Assembly (NCBI RefSeq): GCF_013179575.1
Contig: NZ_JABMCQ010000018.1
Coordinates: forward strand, 1 to 39,226
Length of the DNA stretch: 39,226 nt
Direction of reading: 5' to 3'
Source: Sphingobacterium shayense
Lineage (GTDB): Bacteria; Bacteroidota; Bacteroidia; Sphingobacteriales; Sphingobacteriaceae
Shown: piece after piece, positions 18,199 through 26,934 of the stretch
How the letters are laid out: every line of letters starts with the position of its first letter
How positions within the stretch are numbered: position 1 is the stretch's first letter
Notes under the pieces: generated by a model
Told to the model about the DNA's origin: nothing
The model's input: only the letters and a program-made list of their open reading frames with translations
The model's database searches: none
Program-made: the position numbers and the translations under genes

Positions 18199-20670
18199 AT
18201 GCAAGTAGAAATGAAAATAAAAAATCTCTTTCTCGCTACCGCCCTTTTGACTGCGTTCAATGCCCATGGACAAAAAAACTACAGTGGTATTTACCCGCAC
18301 CTAGCGATGTACAACAACGAAGGAGAGTGTGGTACGGGCGCTGTTGTACCATGGAACAATAAACTCTATGTTATTACATACGGACCACATCTTCCTTTAG
18401 GGTCTTCCGACAAACTCTATATCATCGACAGCGCTAGAAATTCCGTCACTTACTCCAAGAGCGTCGGAGGAACACCGGCCAACCGGATGATACATAAAGA
18501 ATCAGGAAATATGTTTATCGGTCCTTACATTGTAAACGGTAAAGGAGATATAGACGTGATAGACCCAAAGGTCATGCCTGGCCGTCATACGGGAATGGCT
18601 CGTCATCTTACCGAACCAGAAGAGAAAGTATATTTCGCTACGATGGAAGAGGGGTTCTATGAATATGACCTTAACACTAAAAAAGTGACGGAGCTATATA
18701 CCGATGTAAATTTAAAATCGCAGACATATCTTTCTAAACTTCCCAATCGCAAAGACAAACCCCAAAATTTCGCCGATTTATTCGGTGTGCATGGAAAAGG
18801 AGCCTACAGTGGTCAGGGTGTGCTGGTTTATTCAAACAATGGTGAATCTGGTGATCTAGCGCTAAAAAAATACGATATTCCGGCCGGCTCTCTGTCAGAG
18901 TGGGACGGGAAATCATGGAAACTTATACGTCGAAATCAATTCGTTGAAGTGACCGGTCCGGGTGGCATAAATGGAAATGCAAACAGCAACGATCCAATTT
19001 GGGCGACAGGCTGGGACCACAAGTCCGTGATTCTTGGCGTACGCCATCATAAAGACGGCTGGTCATTCTACAGACTGCCAAAAACTAGTCGCAGTTATGA
19101 TGGCGCGCACGGATGGAACACCGAGTGGCCCCGGATACGCAGTATAGAAGACGGGACTTCCGACTTCTTGATGACGATGCATGGCATGTTTTGGAAATTC
19201 CCGATGGCATTCAGCGCCCAGAATAGTAAAGGAATACGGCCTCGATCTGCCTACCTGAAAGTAATTGGAGATTTCGCTCGTTGGAACAACATGTTGGTAT
19301 TTGGCTGTGATGACTCGGCACAAAAAGAGTTTCTAAATAAACGCAAAATCAAAGGAAATCTGGAGGGAGCTGGTCAGTCCAACTCGAATCTTTGGTTCGT
19401 TTCGGACAACCTTCTTGATGAACTCGGACCGACAACGGCGGAAGGCGCAGTATGGATAAATGAGGACGTTTCCAAAGACCTCACCTCCGAGCCATTCCTA
19501 CTTGCCGGATGGAACAAGCGTAATATTTGGCTCAAAAATCATGGAAGTTCTCCCGTGAAGTTCACTCTGGAAATAGATCAGCAGGGAACGGCAAACTGGA
19601 CGCCCTATAAAACCATTGCTATCCCTGCTGGAGGGTCATTGCACGAAGCTATAGCCTCAAACATACAAGGTGAATGGATCCGTATAAAAGCAGACCAGCC
19701 AGGAACCTATAGCGCCCTATTTTCATACAGCGGGGACCGTCTGAGCCGAGACAATTCGCAGCTTTTCTCCCACATTGCGAATACCGATCAATCATCTTAT
19801 CAGGGAGGATATCTATATGCCCTAGCAGACAACCAACGTAAAATGGGTATCCTCGCCGGAAATATTGACGACGGGAATTTTCAATCGGTGGGATATTATG
19901 AGCTTGATGCGAACATGACGCTAAAACCAGCCACAAATAAGAAGGCCCAAGAGACCATTGAAAAACACTTTAAAATTCCTGAAAAGATAGTCGAAATTAC
20001 ACCAAACTCTGTGTTAGTCGTTGATGATCTAGGACGCAGGTGGCGTTTTCCTAAAGGCGACAAGAAGCTTGACGCGATAACGGACAAGGGTTTAACAAGG
20101 CTCGCCCGTGAGGTGGTAACTGAACGTGATCTTATGAATCTTCACGGCACTTTTTATGAACTCCCGGCGGAGAACGCCGACGGATTCGCTAAAGTTCGTC
20201 CGATTGCCTCACATAATCTTGCTGTGCATGATTTTGCCTCTTTTCGTGGGCTTTTTATAATTTCTGGAATTTCCGTCAGCGGTAGCGGTGAGCATATTAT
20301 TCGATCTAGTGACGGTAAAGCGGCAGTCTGGGCGGGTGCCATCGACGATCTATGGAAACTCGGAAAACCAAAAGGTTATGGTGGGCCGTGGGACAATACG
20401 CCGGTCAAAGCGAAGCAATATAGCGACCCCTATTTATTTGGTTTTTACGACCGCCGTAGTCTCAGCATCTCACACGATGCCAGCTCGACCGTTAACATTT
20501 CCATTCAGCTCGATCCCTCAGGAAACGGTGAATGGATTGATTACAAAAGCTTAGCAGTGGCCAAAGGGGAAAAACTTGAATTTAAGTTTCCGAACAACAT
20601 CGAGGCTAGATGGGTTCGGTTTTCCAGCGATAAAGATTGCAAAGTAACAACACTACTACGCTATGATTAA
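18199..20670 (+). CDS. Large secreted protein with duplicated propeller/beta-sandwich module, function unknown
   Basis: 823 residues; not a family I recognise. The start is either 18199 or ATG 18211, which places the signal helix (MKIKNLFLATALLTAFNAHG) at the N-terminus. Residues 25-325 look like beta-propeller blades (NNKLYVITYGPHLPLGSSDK, GNMFIGPYIVNGKGDIDVID). A module occurs twice: 327-510 (from MHGMFWKFP) and 648-823 (from LHGTFYELP). Each copy has a GDFARWNNMLVFG / HDFASFRGLFIISG strand, then EPFLLAGWNKRNIWL / DPYLFGFYDRRSLSI, then a beta-sandwich with EIDQQGTANWTPYKTIAIPA / QLDPSGNGEWIDYKSLAVAK. It starts one base after SusD and overlaps the next gene by 8 bases. A periplasmic or surface ligand-binding role, or a lyase/hydrolase of a new type, is possible; no catalytic motif is evident. 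Confidence 0.8.
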   Translation: MQVEMKIKNLFLATALLTAFNAHGQKNYSGIYPHLAMYNNEGECGTGAVVPWNNKLYVITYGPHLPLGSSDKLYIIDSARNSVTYSKSVGGTPANRMIHKESGNMFIGPYIVNGKGDIDVIDPKVMPGRHTGMARHLTEPEEKVYFATMEEGFYEYDLNTKKVTELYTDVNLKSQTYLSKLPNRKDKPQNFADLFGVHGKGAYSGQGVLVYSNNGESGDLALKKYDIPAGSLSEWDGKSWKLIRRNQFVEVTGPGGINGNANSNDPIWATGWDHKSVILGVRHHKDGWSFYRLPKTSRSYDGAHGWNTEWPRIRSIEDGTSDFLMTMHGMFWKFPMAFSAQNSKGIRPRSAYLKVIGDFARWNNMLVFGCDDSAQKEFLNKRKIKGNLEGAGQSNSNLWFVSDNLLDELGPTTAEGAVWINEDVSKDLTSEPFLLAGWNKRNIWLKNHGSSPVKFTLEIDQQGTANWTPYKTIAIPAGGSLHEAIASNIQGEWIRIKADQPGTYSALFSYSGDRLSRDNSQLFSHIANTDQSSYQGGYLYALADNQRKMGILAGNIDDGNFQSVGYYELDANMTLKPATNKKAQETIEKHFKIPEKIVEITPNSVLVVDDLGRRWRFPKGDKKLDAITDKGLTRLAREVVTERDLMNLHGTFYELPAENADGFAKVRPIASHNLAVHDFASFRGLFIISGISVSGSGEHIIRSSDGKAAVWAGAIDDLWKLGKPKGYGGPWDNTPVKAKQYSDPYLFGFYDRRSLSISHDASSTVNISIQLDPSGNGEWIDYKSLAVAKGEKLEFKFPNNIEARWVRFSSDKDCKVTTLLRYD

Positions 20671-21622
20671 ATTTTCGTTATCGGCATTATTTCTTTTGAT
20701 AAACTTATTTACACTTAAGGCGCAGTCTTGGTATTCTTTGACGAAAGAGGCTGATCCGGTAGTTATACATACGGTCAACGATACCTTAAGTTTTCCAATT
20801 TATCTGGTGCAAACTGAAAACGACAGCACATTATATTTCGGGACGCATCTAACGACGAATGTCTGTAACGACCAGGTATGTTTGCCAATAGAAGTGAATA
20901 TTTTTTGGGACCTCCAGGGAAATTATCATCATATCAGCAAAGAGGAGAATGTCCGTTTCACGAAGTTTGACCATCAGTATTTTGATGACGCCGATTATCA
21001 GAAACTAAACGAAATACTTTTGGACAGCATGTCCCCTTTGCGGGACTACCAAGTCGAAGACCTTTTAGATAAAAACGCGCAAAAATACTCCTCCGAGGTA
21101 GACGCCGTAACCCGGCCCACTTCCCTCCTTTTTTCAAACGTCACTGTTCCTGGCGCGCTGTATACAGTATACACTTTATGGCATATTGTGAACGGACCAG
21201 TAAAACAAGAGCTTTATGCCTATTTGAACAATCAATATCGTGCAAGGAATTGGCAGCAATATTTCGCTGAATCCCAGAAACCTGGTTATCAGGAGTATTT
21301 CCTTAAACATCTCGATAAGAAAGAATATAAACAGTATACAAGACAGGTAATTGCGTTGCTCTACGCCGAAGATGATTTCATTCCGCATTATGCCATAGAC
21401 GTGTTAGAAAGCAGCGGCGCGATGGGTAATCCCTTGCAATACAACGCTATCCTACAGCAGCTCGACAAATTGAAACCTCATGTAATAACAGAATTTATAA
21501 ACTCACTCTCTGCTCCGGATGATCAATCAAAAATCATCCTAAAAAGTTTTCAACAGAACCCAAAAGCAAATGCGAAGCAGAAAGAATTAATTACAAAAAT
21601 TTTAAATTATGAAGAACAATAG
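20663..21622 (+). CDS. Secreted protein of unknown function
   Basis: 319 residues with a signal peptide (MIKFSLSALFLLINLFTLKAQ). The N-terminal half has two paired cysteines (TNVCNDQVCLPIEVNIFWDL). From 145 a segment (EVDAVTRPTSLLFSNVTVPG, then ALYTVYTLWHIVNG) recalls the D-x-x-S/T-G-A-T region of FMN-binding domains, but the GA is replaced by RP, so covalent flavin attachment is doubtful. The C-terminal part is helical and HEAT-like (YTRQVIALLYAEDDFIPHYA). The gene overlaps both neighbours (8 and 14 bases), so it is translated with the 823-aa protein and the FAD enzyme. It may be a partner of that oxidoreductase; this is inferred from coupling only. Confidence 0.75.
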   Translation: MIKFSLSALFLLINLFTLKAQSWYSLTKEADPVVIHTVNDTLSFPIYLVQTENDSTLYFGTHLTTNVCNDQVCLPIEVNIFWDLQGNYHHISKEENVRFTKFDHQYFDDADYQKLNEILLDSMSPLRDYQVEDLLDKNAQKYSSEVDAVTRPTSLLFSNVTVPGALYTVYTLWHIVNGPVKQELYAYLNNQYRARNWQQYFAESQKPGYQEYFLKHLDKKEYKQYTRQVIALLYAEDDFIPHYAIDVLESSGAMGNPLQYNAILQQLDKLKPHVITEFINSLSAPDDQSKIILKSFQQNPKANAKQKELITKILNYEEQ

Positions 21623-23513
21623 AAGAGACTTTTTAAAAGCAATCGGTATTGGGTCCGGGGCCCTGTTAGTCGATCCAGTAATTGCTAACAATTTAGCAGA
21701 AAACCCTATCAACAAAGAAACACTAAGTGCTTCAGAATCTGTATTTGCTATACGTAATATGGAAACGGACTATTTAGTTGCCGGTGGAGGCATGGCTGGA
21801 TATTGTAATGCCATGGCGGCGGCACGGAACGGTCTGAAGGTCATTTTGATACAAAACCGTTCACGATTGGGGGGAAATGCGAGTTCGGAAATTAGGATGC
21901 ATATTTGCGGGGCCTCAGCTTTGCGACAGGTGTGGCGTGAAACGGGTCTACTGGAAGAAGTTATGCTCACGGAAGCATACATCAACCCACAACGCTGTTG
22001 GGAGATGTTAGACTTCGTCATGTATGATAAGGTGGTTACCAATCCCAATATAACACTGCTGTTTGACACCATGCTTTACAACACCAAAAGTAGTGGTAGT
22101 AAAATACAAGAAGTACAAGCATACTGTTCGGCTACCGAAGAGATATACAATATCAAGGCCAAGTACTTCGCGGATTGTACTGGAGACGGCACGCTGGCAG
22201 CTCTTGCCGGAGCTGACTTCATGCGCGGACGCGAAGCTAAATCAGAATACAATGAGCCATTAGGATTAGAAACACCTGACGACATTACCATGGGCAATAG
22301 CCTCCTGTTTCAGGCGCAGCCTCATGATAAACCGATGCCTTTCAAAGCACCAGAGTGGGCAAGAAAATATGAATTTGCCGACTTTAAACACAGAAAGATA
22401 CATTCATGGGAATATGGATACTGGTGGATAGAGCTTGGTGGTCTGGAAAACATCGTGCATGATGGCCAAAAAATTCGCCATGATTTAATGGCCGTAGTCT
22501 TCGGGGTTTGGGACTACATCAAGAATTCCGGCAACCATCCTGAATCCGCGAATTGGGCTTTGTCATGGTATGGTGCTATTCAAGGAAAACGGGAGAGCCG
22601 ACGGATCACCGGTGATTACGTATTAACACAAAATGACATTCTAAAACAAGAAAACTTTGATGACCGTGTTGCATATGGGGGCTGGCCATTGGACGATCAC
22701 CTTCCAGCAGGTATGGACGACACGTCGTTAAGCCCGTTTCGGTCTATCCCCCTAAAGGGTCCCTATTCTATCCCTTTACGTTCGCTATACAGTAAGTCAC
22801 ATGAGAACCTCGTGATGGCTGGTCGGAATATTTCGGTCACTCATGTTGCTTTGTCTACAACACGCGTGATGGCAACCTGCGCCACTCTTGGGCAAGCTAT
22901 CGGAACAGCTGTAGCATTTTGCGTCAAAGAAGGACTCACCCCGCGAAAGCTTGTACAAAATAAAACCAAGCTACAAGAGTATCAGCAGCTTCTGCTACGA
23001 CAAGATCAGGCTATTCTTAAAGTAAAGAATGACGATAAATCTGATCTAGCCCGTAAAGCAAAAATAAGCGCATCATCCGAGCTCGCAGGATACGAAGCGG
23101 TAAAAGTTATTGACGGATACAATCGCGATGTTGAAGATAACGATAGTCACCAGTGGCGCGCAAGTCTCGCATCAGGAGCGCAGCATATAGAGCTTAGTTG
23201 GAATGGAGCCCAATCGCTTAATTGTGTTGAATTTACTTTCGACACCGGATTGAATCGACATCTGCGGCTCTCCGGAGAGAACAGCACGATGAAAAACCAG
23301 AAAAGGGGACCTCAGCCAGAAACTCTTAAAGAATACACATTAGAACTATATAATGGCAATTCAATCGTGAAAAAAGTTGACGTAACGGACAATATTTTAA
23401 GAAAAGTGACACACAACTTCGACAGCGTAATGGCTGATAAAGTGAGGTTAGTTGCTAAAAAAGCCCACGAGGACGAAAACGCACGTGTTTTTGAAATTCG
23501 ATGCTACGGCTAA
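21609..23513 (+). CDS. Tat-exported FAD-dependent oxidoreductase with C-terminal discoidin-like domain
   Basis: 634 residues. The N-terminus has a twin-arginine export motif (RRDFLK, residues 5-10). A Rossmann FAD-binding fold follows at 54-82 (DYLVAGGGMAGYCNAMAAAR, GGGMAG at 59-64), then RLGGNASSEIRMHICGA and the second FAD contact region ENLVMAGRNISVTHVALSTT with TCATLGQAIGTAVAFC. This matches the FAD_oxidored family (PF12831), seen beside polysaccharide- or glycan-uptake genes. From about 480 on a separate beta-rich part (KISASSELAGYEAVKVIDGY ... HIELSWNGAQSLNCVEFTFD) resembles F5/8-type-C carbohydrate-binding domains. It should be periplasmic and act on a substrate brought in by the SusCD above. 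The reaction is not determinable; sugar or polyol oxidation is a guess. Confidence 0.88.
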   Translation: MKNNRRDFLKAIGIGSGALLVDPVIANNLAENPINKETLSASESVFAIRNMETDYLVAGGGMAGYCNAMAAARNGLKVILIQNRSRLGGNASSEIRMHICGASALRQVWRETGLLEEVMLTEAYINPQRCWEMLDFVMYDKVVTNPNITLLFDTMLYNTKSSGSKIQEVQAYCSATEEIYNIKAKYFADCTGDGTLAALAGADFMRGREAKSEYNEPLGLETPDDITMGNSLLFQAQPHDKPMPFKAPEWARKYEFADFKHRKIHSWEYGYWWIELGGLENIVHDGQKIRHDLMAVVFGVWDYIKNSGNHPESANWALSWYGAIQGKRESRRITGDYVLTQNDILKQENFDDRVAYGGWPLDDHLPAGMDDTSLSPFRSIPLKGPYSIPLRSLYSKSHENLVMAGRNISVTHVALSTTRVMATCATLGQAIGTAVAFCVKEGLTPRKLVQNKTKLQEYQQLLLRQDQAILKVKNDDKSDLARKAKISASSELAGYEAVKVIDGYNRDVEDNDSHQWRASLASGAQHIELSWNGAQSLNCVEFTFDTGLNRHLRLSGENSTMKNQKRGPQPETLKEYTLELYNGNSIVKKVDVTDNILRKVTHNFDSVMADKVRLVAKKAHEDENARVFEIRCYG

Positions 23514-23542
23514 TATATAACTCATCAAAAATAGTTATCTTG

Positions 23543-23576
23543 ATGGATCGTTTTATAATACTATAGAACGATCCAT
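23543..23576 (+). terminator. Hairpin between FAD oxidoreductase and CstA genes
   Basis: Perfect 10-bp stem, ATGGATCGTT (23543-23552) with AACGATCCAT (23567-23576), 14-base loop, followed by ATTTTATAA. It lies in the 91-base gap before the cstA-like gene, so it either ends the upstream operon or attenuates transcription into it. Confidence 0.65.
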
Positions 23577-23604
23577 ATTTTATAAACTGCTACCAAAAAA
23601 CATT

Positions 23605-25446
23605 ATGATCGATTTAAACGGAGTCAATGCCCTTACTTTGATATTTAGCTCTTTGCTAATATTTGCCATTGCATACCGATTTTATGGGATATTTATAGCG
23701 AATAAAGTGCTTCGACTGAATTCCAAAATCGCCACGCCCGCCGTAGAATTTGCTGACGGACAGGACTACGTAAAAACGGACAAAAAAGTACTCTTTGGGC
23801 ATCATTTTGCGGCGATAGCAGCAGCAGGACCACTTGTAGGGCCTGTACTTGCCGCCCAATTTGGGTACCTCCCTGGAGCTCTTTGGATTTTAATCGGGTG
23901 TGTATTGGGTGGCGGCGTACACGATATGATTGTTTTATTTGCATCCGTAAGACATAAAGGTGTTAGTCTAGCGACGATCGCCTCTAAGGAGATTTCAAAG
24001 CCTATTGGAACCATAACAGGTATAGCTGTTTTATTCATTCTTATTTTAACGCTTGCCGGTTTATCCTTGGCCTGTATTTCAGCGATGCACGAAGCCCCCT
24101 GGTCACTTTTTACTATAATCCTAACCATGCCCATTGCTATAATTATGGGTTTAATTATCCGCTACCGAAAAAACGCTGTTACATTCGCAAGTATCCTAGG
24201 TGGCGTGTTATTAATCCTTGCGATCATTTCGGGTGACTATCTCATGAAGATTCCTTATCTGGCCAATATGTTTAGTTGGGATATTGGCACCATATCTATT
24301 TCAATTGCTGTATACGGCTTCTTGGCTTCCGTCCTCCCTATTTGGTTTCTACTTGTCCCTCGCGACTATCTTTCAACCTACTTAAAAATAGGCACAATAC
24401 TAATGCTAACTATAGGGATCATCTTCGTAGCGCCTACCATTCAGATGCCCGCACTTACAAATTTCATCCACGGTGGAGGTCCAATAATTGGAGGCCCCGT
24501 GCTGCCGTTTATTTTTATTGTTATCGCTTGCGGTGCGATCTCTGGATTTCATGCTATTATAGCTACTGGTACCACCCCTAAGATGTTAGGCGATGAGCGC
24601 GAAATACTTTTTGTCGGTTATGGCGCAATGTTGGTAGAAGGGTTTGTAGCGCTAATGGCACTTATTGCTGCCTGCACCTTGATGCCGGGAGATTACTTTG
24701 CCATCAATACACCGGCTGATGTATATAAAGATTTTCTTGCTGCATATCCGCATCTCCATGCCGTGGATCTCCAACATTTTAGTGATCAAATAGGTGTCGA
24801 CTTACACGGACGGACCGGAGGCGCTGTTTCGTTAGCTGTGGGTATGGCTCATATATTCAACAATGTCCCTTTTATGGATAACGTGATGGCATATTGGTAC
24901 AATTTCGCTATTATGTTTGAGGCTGTATTTATCCTCACCGCAATCGACGCTGGAACACGTGTTGGACGTTTTTTTTTACAAGAAATGTTAGGATCGGCTA
25001 TACCTGCTTTTAAAGACAAAAACTGGTGGCCAGGGATCATCCTGTGTAGTGCGATTTTCACGTTTTCTTGGGGCTATCTAGTATACACAGGGAATGTGAG
25101 CAGCATCTGGCCTTTATTTGGAATATCAAATCAGCTACTTGCAGCCTGCGGGCTTATTGTCTGTACAACCATGCTCATACGTATGAATAGAAAAGGCTAT
25201 GCCCTTTGCTCGGCGATACCCGGCGTATTTATGGCATTCATAACATTCTGGGCAGGCTACCTTCAGATAACGGACCTGTATATTCCAAATGAGCAATATC
25301 TCTTAGCAACTTTAGCAGGTATTGCCATGCTGTTGATGGCTATCGTATTCGTTGGTACATTTATTCGCTGGTTTCATTTATTCAAAAAAACCGACCTCAA
25401 AGTAGATATTTATGGTGAGGAAGTTAAAGAACTCGTGGAACGATGA
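23605..25446 (+). CDS. cstA: CstA-family carbon starvation transporter
   Basis: 613 residues with about 16 hydrophobic helices. The CstA hallmark regions are present: YRFYGIFIANKVLRLN and PAVEFADGQDYVKTDKKVLF near the start, FGHHFAAIAAAGPLVGPVLA, LGGGVHDMIVLFASVRHKG, the SGFHAIIATGTTPKMLGDER motif, and the C-terminal five-helix domain with WPLFGISNQLLAACGLIV. Family members (CstA, BtsT/YjiY) import peptides or pyruvate in the inner membrane. It follows the FAD enzyme in the same direction behind a hairpin; whether it belongs to that pathway or is a neighbour only is open. It is shorter than the 700-residue E. coli CstA but normal for this clade. Confidence 0.93.
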   Translation: MIDLNGVNALTLIFSSLLIFAIAYRFYGIFIANKVLRLNSKIATPAVEFADGQDYVKTDKKVLFGHHFAAIAAAGPLVGPVLAAQFGYLPGALWILIGCVLGGGVHDMIVLFASVRHKGVSLATIASKEISKPIGTITGIAVLFILILTLAGLSLACISAMHEAPWSLFTIILTMPIAIIMGLIIRYRKNAVTFASILGGVLLILAIISGDYLMKIPYLANMFSWDIGTISISIAVYGFLASVLPIWFLLVPRDYLSTYLKIGTILMLTIGIIFVAPTIQMPALTNFIHGGGPIIGGPVLPFIFIVIACGAISGFHAIIATGTTPKMLGDEREILFVGYGAMLVEGFVALMALIAACTLMPGDYFAINTPADVYKDFLAAYPHLHAVDLQHFSDQIGVDLHGRTGGAVSLAVGMAHIFNNVPFMDNVMAYWYNFAIMFEAVFILTAIDAGTRVGRFFLQEMLGSAIPAFKDKNWWPGIILCSAIFTFSWGYLVYTGNVSSIWPLFGISNQLLAACGLIVCTTMLIRMNRKGYALCSAIPGVFMAFITFWAGYLQITDLYIPNEQYLLATLAGIAMLLMAIVFVGTFIRWFHLFKKTDLKVDIYGEEVKELVER

Positions 25447-25501
25447 AAGACGATTGATTGGGGTCGCGAGCGGCTCTCTAAAGCAATTATTGCCAATTCG
25501 G

Positions 25502-25523
25502 CCCGTCCAGCCAATTTGACGGG
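25502..25523 (+). terminator. Hairpin after CstA gene
   Basis: CCCGTC (25502-25507) pairs with GACGGG (25518-25523) over a 10-base loop, 55 bases after the stop codon. There is no T-run, so terminator function is only probable. Confidence 0.4.
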
Positions 25524-25659
25524 AAACCGATTGCTGCAGGATCAATGAAATTTAACTCATTAAATAAGATTCACAGTAAACAATAATATTTATGAATTGT
25601 TGAAAGATTACTAACATCTATTTAATTAAATATTTATTAGAATCAAGATATTATATTCC

Positions 25660-26799
25660 ATGAAAAACGCCACAATAACTCCTTTTGAAATTGAAATTGA
25701 TAGAGAACATATAAACGATATACAAACTAAGGTTAAAAAATATAACTGGCAAGATTTCCCGAAAAGAAATGGTTGGCAAGATGGTGTCGGCTATGATGAT
25801 TTATTAAAACTAGTGAATTTTTGGAATACGCATTATAACTGGCATGACGTTCAGGAAAAATTAAATTTATTGCCTAACTATAAATTCAAAAGTGAAAATT
25901 ATACGATTCATTTTTTGCACTTTAAAACTAACAATTCAAAGCCACCAATACTTTTACTTCATGGTTGGCCAGGTTCTTATCTTGAATTTGAGAATCTAAT
26001 GAATAAATTAGCAGCAGATGGACACGACGTCATAGTTCCATCTCTGCCGGGTTTTGCATTTTCAAGTCCATTAGATGAAATAATTGGACCAAAAAGAATT
26101 AGCAGCTTGTTTAATAGTTTAATGAATGAATTATTTGGGGAAACAAAATATATAATACAAGGAGGAGATTGGGGTTCTCATATTGCATCTTGGATGGCAT
26201 ATTTATATCCTGACAATATCCTTGGTATACATCTTAACATGGTGGGAATTATTTCTGAGGACAACGAGCCAAAAAACATAAATGATAAATTATTTATGGA
26301 AAACAGGAATAGAAGATTATATGATGAACAAGGGTATAATCATCAACAAGAAACTAGACCACAGACTTTGGGCGTAGCATTATACGACAGTCCTGTTGGA
26401 ACAGCTGCATGGATTTTAGAAAAATTTGGAAAATGGGCCGACTTATCCTTGACTAAGGAAGGAAGCCCAGATATATGGTCAAAATTTGATGAAACTCAAA
26501 TTTTAACTAATATAATGCTATATCTAGTAACAAATACTACTGTAACTTCAATTTGGATATACCGCGGGATGTATTTAGAAGAATCTAATAAATTACCTTT
26601 AAAAGCATACGTAAAAGTACCCACTGCGATTGCAGCATTTCCTGACCCTGTATTCGCTCCAACTCCTAGATCAATTGTTGAATACAATTATAATGTTATC
26701 CATTGGAGTACAATGGATAAAGGTGGCCATTTTGCTGCACTCGAAGAACCCGAAGTATTATATTTAGATTTTAAAAAATTTATTAACAACATAGTTTGA
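25660..26799 (+). CDS. Epoxide hydrolase (alpha/beta hydrolase with EHN domain)
   Basis: 379 residues, normal length for microsomal-type epoxide hydrolases. The N-terminal EHN domain is seen in ITPFEIEIDREHINDIQTKV and YNWHDVQEKLNLLPNYKF. The catalytic core has the oxyanion-hole motif HGWPGS (His101), nucleophile Asp170 in GGDWGSH and catalytic His357 in KGGHFAALEEPE. It should be a cytoplasmic enzyme opening an epoxide ring to a diol. It is visibly far more AT-rich than the genes around it and is followed by a decayed short-chain dehydrogenase end, suggesting a transferred cassette. It has no functional link to the neighbours. AT-rich spacer upstream without a clear promoter motif. Confidence 0.93.
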   Translation: MKNATITPFEIEIDREHINDIQTKVKKYNWQDFPKRNGWQDGVGYDDLLKLVNFWNTHYNWHDVQEKLNLLPNYKFKSENYTIHFLHFKTNNSKPPILLLHGWPGSYLEFENLMNKLAADGHDVIVPSLPGFAFSSPLDEIIGPKRISSLFNSLMNELFGETKYIIQGGDWGSHIASWMAYLYPDNILGIHLNMVGIISEDNEPKNINDKLFMENRNRRLYDEQGYNHQQETRPQTLGVALYDSPVGTAAWILEKFGKWADLSLTKEGSPDIWSKFDETQILTNIMLYLVTNTTVTSIWIYRGMYLEESNKLPLKAYVKVPTAIAAFPDPVFAPTPRSIVEYNYNVIHWSTMDKGGHFAALEEPEVLYLDFKKFINNIV

Positions 26800-26804
26800 G
26801 TATG

Positions 26805-26919
26805 TTAGTATACTACTGACAAACTTCCTCCATCTACAATATAATTTGCAGTTATCAGATAAGGAGCCTCGTCAGGAACTAAATAATTTACTAATAATGC
26901 AATTTGCTGTTTCAATCGC
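26805..26919 (-). pseudogene. C-terminal remnant of a short-chain dehydrogenase/reductase
   Basis: Read on the minus strand, the frame ending at the TAA 26805-26807 gives QQIALLVNYLVPDEAPYLIT, then ANYIVDGGSLSVVY-stop. This is the signature C-terminus of classical SDR enzymes (E-I-A-x-L-V-x-Y-L-x-S-D-E-A-x-Y-I-T-G-x-N-Y-x-V-D-G-G). The frame runs into a TAG about 40 codons upstream and then into the PepSY gene end, so only the tail survives. It shares the AT-rich character of the neighbouring epoxide hydrolase, to which it lies tail to tail. Confidence 0.7.
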
Positions 26920-26934
26920 TAAGCTTCCAAACTA

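Noticed and set aside
24276..24581. 101-codon plus-strand frame inside the CstA gene
   Set aside because: Alternative frame of a well-conserved transporter; its Tyr/Ser/Arg-rich translation is typical of a shifted membrane-protein frame.
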